A stretch of DNA of 8,785 bases from an uncultured Acetatifactor sp. (GTDB lineage: Bacteria; Bacillota; Clostridia; Lachnospirales; Lachnospiraceae), in assembly GCA_910578995.1 (NCBI GenBank), contig CAJTSY010000153.1:1-8785 (forward strand). Direction: 5' to 3'. Each line of letters begins with the position of its first letter. Positions within the stretch are counted from its first letter, which is position 1. The notes below the pieces were generated by a model that was given only the letters and a program-made list of their open reading frames with translations, had not been told where the DNA came from and did no database searches. Of the stretch, positions 5,916-8,785 are shown in pieces. A program made the position numbers and the translations under genes.

Positions 5916-7616
5916 TTAAAATTTTTCATTCCTTTGATGAAACGGATTGAACCCGCTTCTGATATCAATCAAATCACTTCCATTAATGCAATTCGGTTTC
6001 ACTTTTGAAACAAAGATTGTTTGTATTCCAATCTCTTTAGCCACCTCCATAATTGTAGGATATACCTCTTCAAATGCAGGACTTTCCATCGGCTGATCTG
6101 GAGAATCCATTATTAAAACTGGTAAATAAATAAAATTTCTAAATTTGTCATGTAAATACTCCAGCATACATAGGTAAACCAATAATTGTAAGTGATTGTG
6201 CCTCGCCATACTACCGGGTGTATATGACACATCTGCGCTTCCCTCACGATGATATGCAACCAACACCTGACTAAACGGGTCAAATTTCAATGAAAAATTA
6301 GGTTCCGCACGGTCTTCTTTTAAGTATTTTACATTCTTTATATTACTTTTAAGATACATTTCCGTCAGCCGTCTATTAAAATCATCAATCCCCTTTTGAC
6401 TGTAATTATTTTTTAAATCTTTAATTTCCTTTTTTATCTCCAGTATTTGATCATTAAGCCGAGTTGTTCTGTTAATATCAATATCCGAATTTATAATCAG
6501 AAAGCAATTCTCAATAAGTGCTAGTTTTTTAATGGTTTCTTCGTAACCCAATTCTAAAGCCTGATGCTGCAAATTTCTGATTTCAATATCTATCTTCCTC
6601 TTTTCCTTCATTATTATTTTGATTGACTCATCATAATCCGCAAGAGACAGAATTATTTTATCCTTTTCAATTTCTCCAATCATTTTATTAATCGTAGATA
6701 CTTCATCCGCATAATTAGGATTTTCCGCAACAATAGCTCCCAACATTGACAAAAGCTTTTCTGTCCTATCCTTACGTGACGAAGCGGCCTCTGATTGACT
6801 TCTTAAATATCCATACACCTTTATTTCCTCTGCTAATGAATGCGAGGCTCTGACAAGATATGCTAAATCACCTTTAGATTTTGCACTCTCTCTGGTAAAT
6901 TGTTCCTTATATTCCAAAAATGAATTGTAATCCACTGACATATCACCAGAATAATTAAGTCCAAGATCACTAAATAATCTCTGAACATCACTCATACTTT
7001 GCTCATAAGATCTTAATTTCTCACTTAACTTTTTGTATTCACTTTCTAACTTGTCAAGCTCCACACTCTTTTCATAAATTTTCTCTGCATTTTCATAATT
7101 AAAGAAAAAATCCATTATTTTCCTAATTCTTACTATATGCCGGATATCTTTCCCCCTTGTAAAAATTGATCCCAAATCTCCCTGTCCAATTTCATCCACA
7201 AAATTTATGAAAGTAAACGAGCGAAACGATGGATTTTCTTCAAACACCTTTTTATATACTTGAACCGCTTTTATATCTACATTATCTGTTATCACATCAC
7301 AAATAATATCCTTATATGTTTCAAAACTGACCACGCAAAATCCACTGCCTTCCGTTCTTCTATACAGGAATTCTCCGTTTATACTTCTTTTAATCCAAAG
7401 CTGTGTTTTTTCATTTGTAATATACGCCCCTACTTCGTCAATATTGTCAAGACCATCATGAGTTAATGATTCACTACTGCCAAGAACAAAATCAATAACT
7501 TTCGTAAATGCAGTTTTGCCGACACTATTATTCCCGTAAATGTATGTATTATCGGTAAAACTATATTTTTTACTATCCGTGCCTTTATATAATATAATCT
7601 CTTTTATTCTAAACAT
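5916..7616 (-). CDS. ABC-3C system ATPase (SMC/RecF-like)
   Basis: The product has 566 residues, from ATG 7616 with AGGAGG nine bases upstream; this start overlaps the upstream gene by 8 nt. An N-terminal ATPase half carries Walker A GNNSVGKT (28-35). A Q-loop-like segment is near FVDEIGQGD (139-147). Coiled-coil stretches lie at about 175-215 and 308-415. The C-terminal half has a degenerate signature (YTPGSMARHNHLQ, about 465-477) and Walker B LPVLIMDSPDQP with Asp504. Ser rather than Glu follows Asp504, and the usual switch His is not evident (TIFVSK). The MDSPDQ form resembles the IDQPSQ-like motif I associate with ABC-3C ATPases. The length suits that group and is far below full SMC or Rad50. 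Predicted role: nucleotide-driven sensing or switching of the effector during phage or plasmid attack. Other RecF/DUF3732-like assignments remain possible. The gene is AT-rich, unlike the transfer genes downstream. Confidence 0.8.
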   Translation of the reverse strand: MFRIKEIILYKGTDSKKYSFTDNTYIYGNNSVGKTAFTKVIDFVLGSSESLTHDGLDNIDEVGAYITNEKTQLWIKRSINGEFLYRRTEGSGFCVVSFETYKDIICDVITDNVDIKAVQVYKKVFEENPSFRSFTFINFVDEIGQGDLGSIFTRGKDIRHIVRIRKIMDFFFNYENAEKIYEKSVELDKLESEYKKLSEKLRSYEQSMSDVQRLFSDLGLNYSGDMSVDYNSFLEYKEQFTRESAKSKGDLAYLVRASHSLAEEIKVYGYLRSQSEAASSRKDRTEKLLSMLGAIVAENPNYADEVSTINKMIGEIEKDKIILSLADYDESIKIIMKEKRKIDIEIRNLQHQALELGYEETIKKLALIENCFLIINSDIDINRTTRLNDQILEIKKEIKDLKNNYSQKGIDDFNRRLTEMYLKSNIKNVKYLKEDRAEPNFSLKFDPFSQVLVAYHREGSADVSYTPGSMARHNHLQLLVYLCMLEYLHDKFRNFIYLPVLIMDSPDQPMESPAFEEVYPTIMEVAKEIGIQTIFVSKVKPNCINGSDLIDIRSGFNPFHQRNEKF

Positions 7617-8031
7617 GACGAAGCACCTCCTCAGTAAACGCCCTGCTATCAAGCTTATTTACTTCTCTAATAGGATTGATTTGTTTATCCTTGCACCCAT
7701 TCAGGAATTTATTTCCGCATGCCACATTCTCCAGATTCTTTACCACAACAATCAAATCATCTTCTATCATAATCCATCCTGATGTCTTTAATTTATAAAT
7801 AACTTCAAAAATTGCCACTAATTCTTCTGGATGCGCTATAAGTTTTACATTTATATTGTCCAATAAGGCATCTACAAAATCTTTTTTTCTTGCACCATAG
7901 GATCCTCTTTTCTCATTCCTAATACAGAAAGCCATAAAAACAAGCTTGATCAAAGAGTTTACCTTATATTTTTCTCCAAGTAACTCTGCAATTATTTCCA
8001 GATATTCTCCTTCTAAAACATATCTATTCAT
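7609..8031 (-). CDS. ABC-3C system middle component (small helical protein)
   Basis: The product has 140 residues, from ATG 8031 with GGGGAG six to eight bases upstream. No membrane segment, signal or catalytic motif is seen. Alternating helices (YLEIIAELLGEKY, SLIKLVFMAFCIRNE, DFVDALLDNI) and a C-terminal winged-helix-like stretch (ELVAIFEVIYKLKTSGWIMI, then a hydrophobic strand) suit the small middle components that bridge effector and ATPase in ABC-3C systems. The assignment rests on size and position: it overlaps the effector gene by 8 nt and the ATPase gene by 8 nt, so the three should be made together. I do not recognise the subfamily from sequence alone. Confidence 0.65.
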   Translation of the reverse strand: MNRYVLEGEYLEIIAELLGEKYKVNSLIKLVFMAFCIRNEKRGSYGARKKDFVDALLDNINVKLIAHPEELVAIFEVIYKLKTSGWIMIEDDLIVVVKNLENVACGNKFLNGCKDKQINPIREVNKLDSRAFTEEVLRHV

Positions 8032-8785
8032 AGTCTTCTCCCCAAGATATCTGTAAATCAGGATCTATGTCATCTCCTGTCAAATACACATAACATCCAT
8101 TTCTATATATAGGACTATTATCCAATAGAGATGTTTCGATAGGCTTCCTTGTTGTTTTCACAAAAACCTCTTTTGGTGATGGAGTTTCATTAAATTCTAA
8201 TAAAGCATCTTCATAGTTTGCATACGCCATATCTTCTATGTTCGAAATCTCAATACCACCATCCGCATAGACATCTCTAAAATCTTTATATAAAAGTTCC
8301 TTCACAAGTTCCCCTGTGACAAAAGCAGGATCATTCTGAACGAGTAACAATTGCCTAACTTCACGGATGCCCCTATCTTCCATTAACATTTCTGCCTCTT
8401 TTTTCTTTCGCTTCTTCAATTCCACTGTTTCTATAGTATACTTATTATCACTTATCTCCGCCCTAACCCTATTCACAATATCCATAAGTTTCTGAAATGT
8501 AATAGTGTATTTTTTCTTTTTCTCTATTGCGGCATCAATTTCTGCGACAACATATTCAACAAAACGCTCAAATCTTCTTTCTTTGGCTTTTTCGTATATT
8601 TTTACATCCGTACAATATGTGTCTGTAAAAGTTTTCAGTAATTCCTCTTTCAACTCATCAAAAGAACGAGTTATTACAGTACACCTTCGAGATAATTCCT
8701 TTATAATTTCCTTAATCGTATTTTCACCATTATCTGCAAAAATCTTATCATTAACTTTTCTTGCTATAGAATTTTTACTTTTAGA
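8024..8785 (-). CDS. ABC-3C effector protein, C-terminal part (5' end outside window)
   Basis: The frame is open without a stop from 8785 to the TAG at 8024, giving 253 visible residues. The TTG at 8653 has no ribosome site and is not a real start. The visible part is helical and charged (KKRKKKEAEMLMEDRGIREV), then has a compact C-terminal region ending GCYVYLTGDDIDPDLQISWGEDYE. That ending recalls the G-x-C-H-x-L-x-D ... I-x-W-H pattern of ABC-3C effector C-terminal domains, which dock the middle component. The catalytic or toxic domain would be N-terminal and lies beyond the window; in this class it is variable (nucleases, proteases and others). The call depends on the gene order as much as on sequence. 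It overlaps the next gene by 8 nt. Confidence 0.6.
   Translation of the reverse strand, partial: SKSKNSIARKVNDKIFADNGENTIKEIIKELSRRCTVITRSFDELKEELLKTFTDTYCTDVKIYEKAKERRFERFVEYVVAEIDAAIEKKKKYTITFQKLMDIVNRVRAEISDNKYTIETVELKKRKKKEAEMLMEDRGIREVRQLLLVQNDPAFVTGELVKELLYKDFRDVYADGGIEISNIEDMAYANYEDALLEFNETPSPKEVFVKTTRKPIETSLLDNSPIYRNGCYVYLTGDDIDPDLQISWGEDYE

Noticed and set aside
7617..7652. TTG 7652 as the ATPase start
   Set aside because: ATG 7616 has AGGAGG at proper spacing, and the protein then begins directly with the first beta strand of the ATPase fold.
8024..8653. Complete 209-aa gene starting at TTG 8653
   Set aside because: The frame continues open to the window edge with no stop, and there is no SD before 8653. 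It is the 3' part of a longer gene.
1..8785. CRISPR array, tRNA, rRNA or intact insertion sequence
   Set aside because: No regularly spaced repeats of 20-40 bases, no cloverleaf or CCA-type ends, and no transposase motifs were seen on either strand.

Overview
The window looks like part of an integrative conjugative element (ICE) or related mobile element from a gut-type Firmicute, probably Clostridia/Lachnospiraceae. This rests on strong purine-rich Shine-Dalgarno (SD) sites (AAGGAGG type), the style of the conjugation proteins, and an abrupt change in base composition inside the window. No 16S rRNA or housekeeping gene is present, so the host assignment is inference. Every supported gene is on the minus strand, so transcription runs from high to low coordinates.

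Right part (5916-8785, AT-rich): three tightly overlapping genes, the first cut by the window edge. In order of transcription they are the C-terminal part of a large protein, a 140-residue small protein, and a 566-residue SMC/RecF-like ABC ATPase. The order, sizes, 8-nt overlaps and sequence character fit an ABC-three-component (ABC-3C) conflict/defence system: effector, middle component, ATPase. The effector's N-terminal (toxic or sensing) domain lies outside the window. A hairpin at 5873-5897 closes this block.

Middle (4036-5872, GC-richer): a 385-residue protein with two winged-helix regions (replication initiator or regulator), then a 179-residue ArpU/sigma-like transcription regulator. 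Overlapping the end of the regulator gene are four TGCC-core boxes phased at 11, 10 and 11 bp. They sit just upstream of a promoter with a poor -35 and an extended -10. I infer that this is an activator-dependent promoter for the transfer genes.

Left part (1-3965): a transfer operon. It has a roughly 140-nt leader with a terminator-like hairpin; a TTG-started VirB2-like pilin candidate with a signal peptide; a GTG-started VirB6/TrbL-like polytopic membrane protein; a palindrome-dense 195-nt gap; a signal-peptide plus single-TM, Gly/Ser/Ala-rich protein of unknown family; a membrane-anchored C39-like cysteine peptidase (CD1108-like); and the first ten codons of a further gene. The working picture is a regulator driving mating-pore and cell-wall-processing genes, with an ABC-3C defence cassette carried as cargo beside the control genes.
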